Assembly (NCBI RefSeq): GCF_024347335.1
Contig: NZ_AP025464.1
Span: forward strand, 1 to 64,000
Direction: 5' to 3'
Origin: Vibrio celticus
Lineage (GTDB): Bacteria; Pseudomonadota; Gammaproteobacteria; Enterobacterales; Vibrionaceae
Length of the DNA stretch: 64,000 nucleotides
The notes under the pieces are model-generated. The model saw nothing but the letters and a program-made list of their open reading frames with translations, was not told where the DNA came from and did no database searches. The translations under genes were made by a program, and so were the position numbers. Below are positions 18,747-28,857 of this stretch, piece by piece. The stretch's first letter is position 1; the number at the start of each line of letters is the position of its first letter.

Positions 18747-20184
18747 TGAGCATCCCCTGTGAGTCTGGATTGAGGAAAATTAAAGTAGCGCTCTGCATTG
18801 TAATAACAGATGTTTTCTATGGTGTCTTTCAGTAGCGCTTCACTATTTGGAAGCTCTCCATTTTCGACCCAAGCGGCGAGTTGATTACAAAGTACACGGC
18901 GGAAATATTCGTGGCGACTCATCGAAAATACGTTGCGAGAGTCGGTCAACATACCTATGAACCGGCCTAGCGCACCTAAGTTCTTTAATGTGGTGAGCTG
19001 GGCTTCCATGCCGTCTTTGTGGTCGTTAAACCACCATGCGGCGCCAAATTGGATTTTTCCAGCGGCGGAGTCACTGTCTTGAAAAGCACCGGCAATGCAA
19101 CTGAGTAGTGCATTGTGATTCGGATTGATGCTGTAAAGCACCGTTTTTGGTAGCTGGTTGGTTAAATCTAATTGACTGAGAAGCTGGGTTAGATTTTCGG
19201 CAATAAGGCGATCATTCATCACGCTAAATCCGGTGCCACCGCCAAGCTCCTGTTTTCTGCGTTCGTTAACGTTAATCAATACACCAATGTGGAGTTGCAT
19301 TGCCCAGCCACGGCTATGGTAGTGCTGACCTAACTGGTTGAACAGAAAAGAGCTAAGTTGTTTGCTTTCGATATCTTTAAGCACTTTCCTGTTAGCAGCT
19401 TTTCAAATAGTTGATGAGCGGAATTATGCGAGCAAGGTGCAAAATGCACTTGAGTGAATCCAAGATCGGATAGTCGGCAGCCAGCGTTATGGAATGCTTC
19501 GATTCGCTTTGAAATCGCGTTGAGAAAGTCATTGATGGATGCAATATGCAAAGAGGTCATCGTGTTTAATGTATCAATCATCATGCGAAAAGCACTTGGC
19601 GATCCAAACGCAAATAGATCGTCTGCTCTGAATGTAGGGAGCACCTCAACGTCAAAGTCGGACTCGGCAATCAGTTTGTGATAGTGAAGATCGGAGAGCG
19701 GTGAATCTGTAGTGCAAAGCGTAGTGACATGACACTGCTTCAACACACTCTGAGTTGTGAGTCTAGATGTGGCAAGCTCGGCTTCACAGTGTGACCAAAT
19801 GGCATCGCAATTGTCCGAGTTTAATAATAGTGAGCAGTTGAAGAAACGCTCCAGCTCTAGGTGAGACCACTGATAAAGCGGGTTGCCGAGAAGATAAGGG
19901 GCGGTTTGACACCATTTCTCGAACTTTTTCTTGTCGTGCGCATCGCCGGTTATATAGTGTTCTTCAATTCCATTGCTGCGCATCGCTCGCCATAAATAGT
20001 GATCACTATGCAGCCAGCATTCAGCGATGTTACTCGCGCGATGGTTTTCCCAAATCTGTTTCGCATCTAGGTGATTGTGATAATCAATTATCGGCATAGC
20101 TTTGGCGTAGTCATGGAACAAGCGGCGAGCCAAATCTGAGGTTAAAAGAAAATCGTCGTGAATGTATTGGTTCATGGGTTTCAT
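18743..20184 (-). pseudogene. uxaC: Uronate isomerase, single frameshift
   Basis: Glucuronate/galacturonate isomerase of the amidohydrolase fold. The first 284 codons include PIIDYHNHLDAKQIWENH (metal-binding HxH) and TTLCTTDSPLSDLHYH. The second frame from 19384 continues VLKDIESKQLSSFLF, GFSVMNDRLIAENL and GMLTDSRNVFSMSRHEYFRR, both diagnostic of UxaC. A one-base deletion in GGAAAGTG near 19383 separates them. Together they give about 480 residues, close to the usual 470. It would convert D-glucuronate to D-fructuronate at the head of the uronate pathway. First gene of a two-gene operon with the lyase. UxuA and UxuB are not in the window. Confidence 0.85.
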
Positions 20185-20247
20185 CTCGAAATACTTTGAA
20201 AACTCAACGGTGTTAGCGGTGACGAGTGGATTGCTAAACGCAAAATA

Positions 20248-20266
20248 GGGGCTGGTGGCCAGCCCC
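20248..20266 (-). terminator. Hairpin after the truncated symporter
   Basis: GGGGCTGG and CCAGCCCC pair with a three-base loop, 12 bases after the stop of the minus-strand symporter remnant. Confidence 0.6.
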
Positions 20267-20277
20267 TTGTCATTACG

Positions 20278-20385
20278 CTAACTTTGAGTCTGTAGGTCCA
20301 CTACTTTGGTATCCTTGGCGCTTTTTAACAGTAAAGCACCAACAGTGAGTACCACGCCGCCACAGAACAAAAATGCCATAAACTT
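20278..20385 (-). pseudogene. SSS-family symporter, C-terminal remnant
   Basis: The minus strand reads FMAFLFCGGVVLTVGALLLK, SAKDTKVVDLQTQS and stop. It aligns with the last transmembrane helix and tail of the intact symporter at 20883-22649 (MAFVFCGAVIVTVGSLLLKS). Everything upstream is gone. It suggests a second symporter gene once followed uxaC/heparinase on this strand. Confidence 0.7.
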
Positions 20386-20823
20386 ACCTCTAAAATAAAA
20401 ATTGCTTCGATGAAAATAAAACGATGGTTCATTATTGCACTTGTAGCGTCGCGATTACCAACGAACTGTGGGTTTTTGTGATGAATGAAACGGTTTTTCA
20501 TTTTTTATGTTGCGTGTGGTTTTATCTTGTTGGGTTGTTCAGCCCTTATCTTGTCTACGCTTATGTGCTTATTAAGTCAGAGTTGGCTCGCTACTCATCC
20601 AATAGTAAACGCACACTGTGCCTTATCTTACTTGGTGATATATACAATAAAGGGTGAGTCATGGGTTAATAAATGAGTTACCTACAACCATATAAGAAAC
20701 GGTTGATCTTGCCTGTTGCGCATTCTTTGATCGTGGTAACACAAAATCATACAGTTAGAAATAATTGGTTACATAGCTCACATAATAACCTGGTTGGACT
20801 TTATAAAAACGTTATTTACTTAA
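20386..20823. other. Intergenic region upstream of symporter
   Basis: Contains a 63-codon open frame (20485-20676) with hydrophobic N-terminus that I do not accept as a gene. Otherwise AT-rich. The KdgR-like box follows at 20824. Confidence 0.4.
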
Positions 20824-20845
20824 TAATGAAACGTAGTTTTAAAAT
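20824..20845 (+). promoter_or_regulatory. KdgR-like operator
   Basis: AATGAAACGTAGTTTTAAAA matches the known KdgR box pattern (AATRAAAC, spacer, GTTTYATT) in the left half and most of the right. It lies 38 bases before the symporter ATG. The regulator candidate is the IclR protein at 28075-28857. Confidence 0.5.
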
Positions 20846-20882
20846 TAGTCTAAAAATAAGTAAAATGTAAAAGGAGTTCAGA

Positions 20883-22649
20883 ATGAATGTCGATATGCTC
20901 GTCGTGGGCGTTTACTTTATCTTTATGATAGCGATAGGCGTCATCTTTAAACGTTTCGCAGGTAGTTCTACCAGTGACTACTTTCGCGGGGGCGGTAAAA
21001 TGCTCTGGTGGATGGTAGGCTCAACTGCCTTTATGACGCAATTTAGTGCTTGGACGTTCACCGGGGCAGCAGGTAAAGCCTTTACCGATGGTTTTCCCAT
21101 TATGGTCGTATTTATGGCCAACGCATTTGGCTTTTTACTTTCTTGGTTATTCTTTTCATACCGTTTTCGCCAAATGCGAGTCGTAACACCGATTGAAGGC
21201 GTTCGTCGTCGTTTTGGTGCTACAAATGAGCAAGTATTTACTTGGGCGACCATGCCAACCAGCATCGTTTATACCGGTATTTGGCTAAATGGTTTGGCAC
21301 TGTTTGTCAGTGCGGTATTTAAAGTAGATATTGAGACAACAATCGTAGTTACAGGTCTAATCGTCCTGTTTATTTCTGTTATCGGCGGCGCGTGGGGTGT
21401 TGTAGCATCCGACTTTGTTCAGATGGTGGTCATTATGGCCGTGACCGTGGTATGTGCTGTTGCCGCTCTAATTAAGATAGGTGGTCCTACGAACCTAATT
21501 GAACAGTTCCCTGCGGATTCGATCATGGGTTCAAATATGAACTATCCGCTGTTGTTCGTGGCATGGTTCATCTTCATGTTCGTGAAGCAGCTTCAAAACA
21601 TCAACAACATGCAGGACTCTTATCGATTCTTAACAGCTAAAGATTCGACCAATGCTCGTAAAGCTGCGCTACTTGCGTTTGTTCTTATGCTGATTGGTCC
21701 TGCTATTTGGTTCTTGCCTCCTTGGGTGTCGGCAGTGATCTACCCAGATGCAGCCACAGTACACGCAGCACAGCTAGGTAAAAAAGCAGCGGATGCGGTT
21801 TACTTGGTATTCGTTGAGAATGCGATGCCTGTTGGTATGGTTGGCCTACTTATGTCTGCGGTATTTGCCGCGACCATGTCTTCAATGGACTCTGGCCTTA
21901 ACCGTAACTCCGGTATCTTTGTTCGTAACTTCTATGCACCAATCATTGATAAAAAGGCTGACGACAAGAAACTAATGCGTGTAAGCCAAGTGGTTACTGT
22001 GGTGTTTGGTGCTCTGATTATCGCAGTTGCCCTATTCATTAACTCTCTTCGTGGATTGAGCTTGTTCGATGCGATGATGTACGTCAGTACGCTACTGCAG
22101 ATGCCAATATTGGTCCCATTATTCTTCGGTATCTTCATCAAGAAGACGCCAGATTGGGCGGCATGGGCAACATTGGCTGTCGGTATTATTGTCTCTTACC
22201 TTGTTAGTTTCGTGATTACTGCCGATGTTGTAGCAAACTGGCTGAACTTAGACACGCCATTTACGGGCCGTGAAGCGAAAGACCTAAAAGTCTTACTCGG
22301 TATCATGGGTCACTTGTTCATCACGGGTGGTTTCTTCTGCCTAACCACTAAGTTCTACAAAGAGCCAGTTGGTGAACGTGAATCTGAACTGACTGAGTTC
22401 TGGAGCGATGTTGCTACTCCTGTAGTAGAAGAAGCAGGTCAAGATGAGTTGGATCGTCAACAACGCAACATGCTAGGCAAATTGATTCTTGTATTTGGTG
22501 TTCTAGTGACGCTAATGGTACTCATCCCGAATCCATTCTGGGGACGAATGGCCTTTGTCTTCTGTGGAGCGGTCATTGTGACGGTTGGTAGTTTGCTTCT
22601 GAAAAGTGCAAAACAAGCCGATAAGCTTACGACTAGTAGCGCCACATAA
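20883..22649 (+). CDS. Sodium:solute symporter (SSS family)
   Basis: 588 codons, complete. About 13-14 hydrophobic helices starting MLVVGVYFIFMIAIGVIFK. The segment GGGKMLWWMVGSTAFMTQFS is typical of SSS carriers near helix 2, and AVFAATMSSMDSGLNRNSG in the middle carries the Na+-site serines. A hydrophilic stretch (residues ~500-535) precedes the last two helices. It would import uronate-containing mono- or oligosaccharides across the inner membrane with Na+. Preceded by AAAGGAG at a good distance, so the ATG at 20883 is well supported. Divergent from the uronate isomerase operon and followed by a terminator. Substrate not shown by sequence; a related but broken copy lies at 34 kb. Confidence 0.85.
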   Translation: MNVDMLVVGVYFIFMIAIGVIFKRFAGSSTSDYFRGGGKMLWWMVGSTAFMTQFSAWTFTGAAGKAFTDGFPIMVVFMANAFGFLLSWLFFSYRFRQMRVVTPIEGVRRRFGATNEQVFTWATMPTSIVYTGIWLNGLALFVSAVFKVDIETTIVVTGLIVLFISVIGGAWGVVASDFVQMVVIMAVTVVCAVAALIKIGGPTNLIEQFPADSIMGSNMNYPLLFVAWFIFMFVKQLQNINNMQDSYRFLTAKDSTNARKAALLAFVLMLIGPAIWFLPPWVSAVIYPDAATVHAAQLGKKAADAVYLVFVENAMPVGMVGLLMSAVFAATMSSMDSGLNRNSGIFVRNFYAPIIDKKADDKKLMRVSQVVTVVFGALIIAVALFINSLRGLSLFDAMMYVSTLLQMPILVPLFFGIFIKKTPDWAAWATLAVGIIVSYLVSFVITADVVANWLNLDTPFTGREAKDLKVLLGIMGHLFITGGFFCLTTKFYKEPVGERESELTEFWSDVATPVVEEAGQDELDRQQRNMLGKLILVFGVLVTLMVLIPNPFWGRMAFVFCGAVIVTVGSLLLKSAKQADKLTTSSAT

Positions 22650-22666
22650 TTCTAATGCCCCCATGA

Positions 22667-22699
22667 GGAGCTACGCAGTTCACAGTAGCTCCTTTTTTT
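22667..22699 (+). terminator. Symporter terminator
   Basis: GGAGCTAC and GTAGCTCC pair around a ten-base loop and run into TTTTTTT. Confidence 0.85.
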
Positions 22700-22749
22700 A
22701 ACCAGTAACTAAAAGAAGTACATAATAAACGCGGAAGGGAGATCTAAAC

Positions 22750-24749
22750 GTGAAAATGAACGTGAACACACTCGCCATACTTATTCCTCTAACCCTATAT
22801 AGCGCATCTGGCATTTCAGCTCCAGGTTATAAACAAGGCGCAACGTTACCTACGACATTTCAAAATACTATCTACGCAGTTGATCACGGTGTTATCGTCG
22901 ACGATGGCATCGATGATTCTGCTGCATTGTAAGCTATTATTGACAATGAGGTTACCGCTTCTACGAGTAAAAATACGGTGATAATACTGCCACAGGGCAC
23001 TATTAACCTGAGTGATGAAATCCATATTGACAAGTCAGGGTTAGTTATCAAAGGGGCGGGAAGCGATCCAGCCACGGGTACTCAAATAGTCGTTAAGTCT
23101 TGGTCACCTTATGGTGTGGATGCCAGTAATGCTCCTGATTTTGATAAGAAATACTGGCCTGGTTTTGGCGTATTTCGTGTCGAAACTCGAGAGAAGCATG
23201 TCAAGGAACCCGCTTACGAGGGGAGCGTCAACTTCCACTGGAAACACAGCATTGAGTTTGCACAACCTGCAAAAATGGGTGACAACACCATTGTAATAGA
23301 ATCAGGAAAAGCCGGTGAGTTTAGCCAGGGCGATCTTATTTATGTCGGTGCCGCCAACGACAAAGCGTTTTTGGATAAAGGGCAAGTGCCAGAATCGAGA
23401 AGAAGTGGTAGTCACATAAAAACCGGTCACATGCGCACACAGATTTTTAAAGTGACAGCGGTAAACAGTGGCAACAATTCGGTCACCCTTGATGGCGCTC
23501 TAGAGTTTGATATCCCGCTAAACAATGAGAGTGGTTACAACAGCCGTGTCATGCCAGTCAGTGCGGTAGAAAACTTTGGTCTGCAAGACTTCTTTCTAAC
23601 CATGGACACGAAAGGCAGCCATTGTGAGGGCTACAATCGCAACCAGTTTTCGGCGAGCAACCCTAATGGCGTCTTGTATCGATATGAGAACGTATGTGCA
23701 CAAGATGCGATTCACGGCATCATTCTCAAGTGGGCGTATAACGGCTGGGTTGATAATGTCCGTATCGACATGATCGGTTCACATCCTATTGTCAGTGAGT
23801 TCGCCAAAGCAGTCACCATCTCCAACAACACGATCGACGGCTCGTGGAATAAGGGGGCTGGCGGAAATGGCTATGTTCGTGGCTCTAAGTTATACAACAG
23901 CTGGATCCACAATAACGATATTCGTAACATTCGACACCTCGCTCTCCAATGGTCAGCGACTGGAAATATCGTCGAGCACAATACACTGAATGTTGATATG
24001 AACTTCCACGGTGGCTGGGAGCGAAATAATTTGGTTCGCTTAAATCATATCGCCGTGCCGTACGAGCATCGCAGTTGGTCTAATGGGGCGCCAGAATCGG
24101 GGTCAACGTGGCAACCGATTTGGGTTGGCTCCGGCGACCACGCCAGTAAGTGGTCAGGACCGACAGGGCCTAATAATGTCCTAACCAACAATACACTGGA
24201 GAAAGCAAAGAGTTCGGGTGAGAGTATTACTCGATGGGGGCTATTCGATGAACCTGATGTCGAGTACGCGCTCAATTGGGATGGCAGCCAGTACAAACAT
24301 CTCAATATTAATGAAGAGCCAATAGCGACTTGGAATCAAGCGTTGGCAGAGGGCGTTCATCAGCAGATACCAACTTCTGGTGTCACTGTGGCTGGAGGTT
24401 CTTGGCCTCCGGAGGGGGTCGATCCAGAGGAGCCTGTTGATCCAGTCGATCCACCTGTATCTGAAGGGTGTGATGTCATCACCCAATATAGTTGGGGCAG
24501 AAAATGGAGTTGGACTTATCCCAAGCAAGCTGTGTAGCGATTGATAGAGATCTCGCAGGAAAGACAGTGCAATTGTGGGACAGTGATGCAAATAATAGTT
24601 GTGATTTCAGGGGGACGTTATCCAGCATTGATGGTAGCGGCTCAGTTAACGTGACATCAAACTATGTGAGCAGTAATAGCCTAACAGGTAAGCTGGTTAA
24701 AGTGATACCAAATAATAATTGTCAGTATGTTAAATTTAGGTCGTACTAA
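22750..24749 (+). pseudogene. Secreted parallel beta-helix protein with C-terminal CBM-like domain, stop and frameshift
   Basis: Signal peptide MKMNVNTLAILIPLTLYSAS then GISAPGYKQG. A TAA interrupts SAAL-AIIDNEV at 22930 (a Gln codon changed by one base). The frame stays open to 24537 and has pectate-lyase-like beta-helix features: IILPQGTINLSDEIHI, GLVIKGAGSDP, then Asn-rich turns ISNNTIDGSWN, WIHNNDIRNIRH, NIVEHNTLNV and NVLTNNTLEKA. A PEEPVDPVDPPV linker follows. A one-base shift near 24495 leads to a small domain with AGKTVQLWDSDANNSCDFRG and SLTGKLVKVIPNNNCQYVKF, similar to modules at the ends of marine Vibrio lyases. Possibly a lyase or hydrolase of uronate polymers; family number not assigned. 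About 660 residues if repaired. Confidence 0.7.
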
Positions 24750-24774
24750 GTTACATACTTGCCCCGTCCTGATA

Positions 24775-24900
24775 TGGGTTGACACTTCTAACCATACGCT
24801 CGATGTAATTCATCGGGCGTTTGGTATTCTAAGGACGTATGTGGCCTCATTTGATTATAGATCTTGATATGATTTTTAAACTGATGCTTCAATTGATATT
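24775..24900 (-). mobile_element. IS3-type transposase, last codons
   Basis: The minus strand reads KHQFKNHIKIYNQMRPHTSL followed by EYQTPDELHRAYG and stop: the end of an integrase-core transposase. Only about 110 bases survive, plus a terminal sequence near 24775. Confidence 0.6.
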
Positions 24901-25390
24901 TTATGTAATTTCATTAAGGAAGTTTTATGATTGTTCGCAAAATTTATGATTGCTATTTCTCTTGCTTGTCCTAGGGTGTAATGGCGGATGATATAGACTT
25001 CATTTTATTGGTTGAAACCATAAAGTATGAGGTTACATCATTTCTTCCGTTTGCAAAGAAGCAAGCATCGGATGTAATCTCGTAAAGTCGCACTTCAGGA
25101 GAGGCTTAGAAGCGAGTCATCATTGCACTTATCAATTATCGTTTAGGCAATGCCTACATTTGGGCTAATGACCACAATGTCGTCGTTTCATTAACCCAGC
25201 GGATTGCCGATGGACACTTATCTCAGTCTGTACCGCAAGGAAGCATTTTAGAATCCGTTAGTCAGATGCAAGCGTCAATCAAGCCATTTTCATTGAGTTC
25301 AATGAAAACGGCTATCGGACGATCTGCAATCCAATAGCCATGGTTTTGAAAAACAAGAGCTAGTGGCAGGTTAAGCATGAGTTGTCACGT
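24901..25390. other. Decayed region with chemoreceptor-like scrap
   Basis: No intact gene. The frame from 25113 reads INYRLGNAYIWANDHNVVVS, LTQRIADGHLSQSVPQG, then QMQASIKP, resembling a HAMP linker of a methyl-accepting chemotaxis protein, with later stops. The rest is not recognised. Confidence 0.3.
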
Positions 25391-26116
25391 TTAATAGGGT
25401 GGTTTGCACATCACTTCACTGAGCGGGCGATGACAGAGTCTTAGTCTCTTTACTTGAGCTAATAATAGCTCCGCACAACCTAATGCATCACTGGCTGCGG
25501 AGTGGGCCTGATAATCGGGCAAATTATAGTGTTGGCGCAGATCATCGAGTTGGAAGCTAGCATGGCCACTATTTTTTCCTAAATAGCTAAATCGCTTCTC
25601 AAGCATCAAGGTGTCTATCATGTAACAAGGCAGCTTTTCCAATTGATAGCGCCTTTTGAGATACGACGATAAAAAGCCATACTCAATGCCCGCACTGTGG
25701 GCAATGATAGTTTTGCCTGCACAATGTTCGATTAATAGATCGAGTGCTGGCTCGGGCTCCACCCCCTGTTTTTGAACTTGAATGGGCATAATTTCATGAA
25801 TGATAGCGCTCTCTGGTCGCACAATAACGTCGTAGCGCAGAATCACTTCGCTAACACTGGTTAAATCAATCTCTTCATAGTTTAACTCAACCGTTCCAAT
25901 AGAGAGGATCCTATCAGTGTCAGGATTTAATCCTGTCGTTTCAAAATCGAGTGCGACAAATTGTTGTTCAGACAACGGGCGCTCTGCATTAGGGAGCGGG
26001 TGGGCAAAGTAATGCTCGAGGGCATGAGAAGACCAGCGTTTAGCCTGCATGGATTGGTGCAAAGCTTCAATATTGTCGCCTTTAGAGAATAGCTTTTGTA
26101 GGGCTTTGGCCAGCAT
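25391..26116 (-). CDS. 3'-5' exonuclease, DnaQ/PolC epsilon-like
   Basis: 241 codons. DEDDh fold: FVALDFETTGLNPDTDRIL carries the first Asp and Glu, HSAGIEYGFLSSYL holds the second site (Glu where Asp is usual), and HSAASDALGCAELLLAQ has the HxAxxDA of motif III. No polymerase subunit domains. Acts on nucleic acid 3' ends in the cytoplasm. The stop of the upstream DUF294 gene at 26118 and this ATG at 26116 are one base apart, so they form one operon. This pairing recurs in Vibrio and Pseudomonas genomes, where the exonuclease follows the cNMP/CBS protein, as I recall from annotation. It seems unrelated to the sugar locus. Confidence 0.85.
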   Translation of the reverse strand: MLAKALQKLFSKGDNIEALHQSMQAKRWSSHALEHYFAHPLPNAERPLSEQQFVALDFETTGLNPDTDRILSIGTVELNYEEIDLTSVSEVILRYDVIVRPESAIIHEIMPIQVQKQGVEPEPALDLLIEHCAGKTIIAHSAGIEYGFLSSYLKRRYQLEKLPCYMIDTLMLEKRFSYLGKNSGHASFQLDDLRQHYNLPDYQAHSAASDALGCAELLLAQVKRLRLCHRPLSEVMCKPPY

Positions 26117-26117
26117 G

Positions 26118-27986
26118 TTAGAACCCGCCTACAAATTTGAGTTTAGCGACATCCTGCAGTTCGCTGATTATCTTGAACGCTTCTTTGAGGTGCTTGCGTT
26201 CAAAACTGCTGAATTCGTCAGGGCGGATGTGGTTATCCGGAGTATCACCACGAAGCTGTGCGTTGAGCTGGTGCCTAAAACGAACTTGAGTTAGAAAACG
26301 GTACGCGCCGATAATGTTGTCGCAACTGTTTTGAGACAAGGTGCCTTGCTCAACTGCATATCGAAATCGCTCTTCAGTCCCTGTTAGCGACCCTCCAGCG
26401 GCAAGGCTGTATATTCGAGCAAGATCGATGATGAGATTCAACGCAAATTTTTTGATGTTGAGTGATTTAGTGTTATCACCACTTTTTTCTAGTACCAGGC
26501 TATTGAAAATACCAAGTGGCGGTGATGTTTCGATGGCATCGCGTGTTAGTGCCGGGATAAAGCGAGGGTTTGCATGAATGGTCTGGTGTAGGTGGTTTTG
26601 AAGCGTATCAACAAGTTCCGCGTTCCCGTACACGCAGCGTATTTCCATGAAGACACTGATGTTGAGCAGTTTATTGTATTCTGGACTAGCTACCCATTTT
26701 GTATAGTATTCTTTCCAGCGACCTACACTCTGATTCCATTTTGCTGTGGCTGCCATGTACTTGCCATCACAAAGGGGATAGCCCACTGCGGCTAATCCAT
26801 TACACACTCGCATTGCAAAGTAAGTGAAGTAGAATCGATCATCCTTGGTTGCATCTTCTGCGAGTACGAGAGCATTGTCTTGATCAGAGAGCATGTGTAC
26901 TTCGTTTCTTGCATGCGACCCAGCAACCATCCAAGCGTATTCACAAGGTGGTGGACCGAGCACTTCTTCAGTTAGTTGGATTATTCGTCTATTGAACGCA
27001 TCCATGATCATCGACATCACCTGACCATGAATTTCGGCGCTCACGCCACTTTCGACCAAGGCTTGGAAAATAGTTTCTTTTTCATCTCGTAAACTCGCAA
27101 GCGCATTGATCGAGTTGGCGTACTTGATTTTTTCAATGAGGAAGAGCGATTGAGTACGATGGTTATGAACTAGATGTGTAGTCGTTAATAAGCCTTTTAC
27201 TTCGTTATTGGCGATTACAGGCAGGCATCGAATATTATACTGCAACATGAGTGAAATCGCTTGAATCACTTTGTCTTCGCTATTGATCAAAATGGGGTTA
27301 CGTGTCATGACTTCATAAATAGGTCGCTGGGTATCTATGCCCTGAGCGACAACATGTTGGGTCATATCACGGTCGGTGACCAAGCCGACAATTTCATGTT
27401 CTTTTAGTACCACGGCGCATGAGCTGCGACGCTTACCACACATGGCCTTGGCGACATCCATGATCGAGTCGTCGTAACTTGATACTGTGATATTTTCGCT
27501 GGCGACTTCTCCAACCGTACGAAAGAACAAGCTTTTCTCTTCTTTGTTGACGATAGAACGTATGGCGGAGTTCAAACGGGTTTTTGCCGTAGCGGCAAAG
27601 TAGTCTTTAAGCTCGGGATGTTGCTTGCACGTCTCTTGAATGTTTGCATGTGGTATAAGATAAAGTAGCGAGTCTTCAATAGCTTCCGCTCGGTAGCCAT
27701 CTTCTGCTTCATTAAGGGGCTCAAGGAAAGTAAACCCAAACTGATCCTCTTCACCGAGACGGGCTCGGAGTTTATTGATTTGGGTACGCTGCTCTATTGC
27801 GCCTTTTCGAATCACATAGAGGTACCGTTTCTCGCACATCGAGTGAAACTCAATACTTTCTCCCTTGGCTAGGTATTTGACTGTGACTGAGCCTGCTAGT
27901 GATTCAACCACCTGTTTTGGTAGAAGGTCGAAAGGGTCAAGGTGAATCAAAAAGTCGAAAATGTTATTTGAAGCTGAAGTACCCAT
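26118..27986 (-). CDS. cNMP-binding, CBS and DUF294 nucleotidyltransferase protein
   Basis: 622 codons. Order: a cyclic nucleotide-binding-like domain (residues ~15-135, ESIEFHSMCEKRYLYVIRKG), two CBS domains (~165-285, VGLVTDRDMTQHVVAQG and VKGLLTTTHLVHNH), a DUF294 putative nucleotidyltransferase domain with GSHARNEVHMLSDQDNALV near residue 355 (GSxAR and SDQD acid motif), and a C-terminal helical DUF294_C domain. Homologues of this architecture are signal-transduction proteins of unknown role. Complete, no membrane segment. Upstream are a bidirectional terminator and the kdgR-like gene. Confidence 0.85.
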   Translation of the reverse strand: MGTSASNNIFDFLIHLDPFDLLPKQVVESLAGSVTVKYLAKGESIEFHSMCEKRYLYVIRKGAIEQRTQINKLRARLGEEDQFGFTFLEPLNEAEDGYRAEAIEDSLLYLIPHANIQETCKQHPELKDYFAATAKTRLNSAIRSIVNKEEKSLFFRTVGEVASENITVSSYDDSIMDVAKAMCGKRRSSCAVVLKEHEIVGLVTDRDMTQHVVAQGIDTQRPIYEVMTRNPILINSEDKVIQAISLMLQYNIRCLPVIANNEVKGLLTTTHLVHNHRTQSLFLIEKIKYANSINALASLRDEKETIFQALVESGVSAEIHGQVMSMIMDAFNRRIIQLTEEVLGPPPCEYAWMVAGSHARNEVHMLSDQDNALVLAEDATKDDRFYFTYFAMRVCNGLAAVGYPLCDGKYMAATAKWNQSVGRWKEYYTKWVASPEYNKLLNISVFMEIRCVYGNAELVDTLQNHLHQTIHANPRFIPALTRDAIETSPPLGIFNSLVLEKSGDNTKSLNIKKFALNLIIDLARIYSLAAGGSLTGTEERFRYAVEQGTLSQNSCDNIIGAYRFLTQVRFRHQLNAQLRGDTPDNHIRPDEFSSFERKHLKEAFKIISELQDVAKLKFVGGF

Positions 27987-28033
27987 GTAAATCCCTTAAA
28001 TGAAATGGTGTTTCAATAAAGTGCTTGACGGCA

Positions 28034-28061
28034 AAAAAAGCAGCACGAGTGCTGCTTTTTT
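28034..28061. terminator. Bidirectional terminator between regulator and DUF294 gene
   Basis: AAAAAAGCAGCAC and GTGCTGCTTTTTT form a 12-bp GC-cored stem with A and T tracts on the two sides. It would stop transcription of the kdgR-like gene (minus strand) just after its stop at 28075. Confidence 0.85.
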
Positions 28062-28074
28062 AACTGTATTAATG

Positions 28075-28857
28075 TCAGACAGGGTAATTGTGATAGCCCA
28101 AGTGCTCAGAAACATTGCGGCCAGCCGAGTGGAGCTGGGCAATATACTCTTGTTTGCGGTTTTCTTCGAATCGGATAGTAGGAAACGAAACAGAGATAGC
28201 CGCAATAGGGTCACCAAATCGGTCGTAAACCGGTACTGCAATGCAACGCAATCCTGGCTCTTGTTCTTCGTTGTCTTCACCAAAATGCTGCTCACGAACA
28301 AGGTTCAATTCTTCAAGCAGTTGGTCTGCGTTTTCATGCGTATGCTGCGTGTGTTTTTTAAACTTAACATCAGCCAAGAGAGCTCGTACTTCTTGCTCAT
28401 CCATATGAGACATCAACACCTTACCAATAGCTGTGCTGTAGAGCGGGTTGCGGCGACCGATGCGTGAGTGCATACGTAGATGATAACTGGAGTCTATCTT
28501 GTGTAGGTAGATGATGGAGTCTTCGTCAATGGAGCCCAAGTGGACAGTTTCATTGATTATCTTGGAGATTTTCGCCATCTCAGTATTAGCAAGATTAATG
28601 AGGTCGACATGCTCTAAAGCTTTTGAACCTAACTCAAATAATTTTAATGTCAGTGAGTATTTATCGGCTTCCCCTTCCTGCTCAACAAACCCGAGTGTCT
28701 TCATGGTTTGTAAAAAGCGATAGGTTGTCGCCTTTGACATCATCAAGCGTTGAGATAGCTCGGATACACCAATCTCTTTTTGGTTAGCCAGTGCTGAGAG
28801 GATGTTAAATACTTTTAATACTGACGATACAGCTTCCGGTTGAGTTGATTTTTCCAT
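28075..28857 (-). CDS. kdgR: IclR-family transcriptional regulator, KdgR-like
   Basis: 260 codons. N-terminal winged HTH: SVLKVFNILSALANQKEIGV, SELSQRLMMSKATTYRFLQ (recognition helix SKATTYRFL), FVEQEGEADKYSLTLKL. C-terminal IclR effector domain: NETVHLGSIDEDSIIYLHKI, STAIGKVLMSHMD, PGLRCIAVPVYDRFGDPIAA. KdgR is a repressor that responds to 2-keto-3-deoxygluconate. It is divergent from kduD, with a KdgR-like box between, so autoregulation or repression of the kdu operon is plausible. Symbol given from overall similarity and position. Confidence 0.8.
   Translation of the reverse strand: MEKSTQPEAVSSVLKVFNILSALANQKEIGVSELSQRLMMSKATTYRFLQTMKTLGFVEQEGEADKYSLTLKLFELGSKALEHVDLINLANTEMAKISKIINETVHLGSIDEDSIIYLHKIDSSYHLRMHSRIGRRNPLYSTAIGKVLMSHMDEQEVRALLADVKFKKHTQHTHENADQLLEELNLVREQHFGEDNEEQEPGLRCIAVPVYDRFGDPIAAISVSFPTIRFEENRKQEYIAQLHSAGRNVSEHLGYHNYPV

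Noticed and set aside
20485..20676. 63-codon frame with a lipobox-like LLGCS
   Set aside because: It overlaps another open frame, has no ribosome-binding site of note, and its composition is that of AT-rich promoter DNA.
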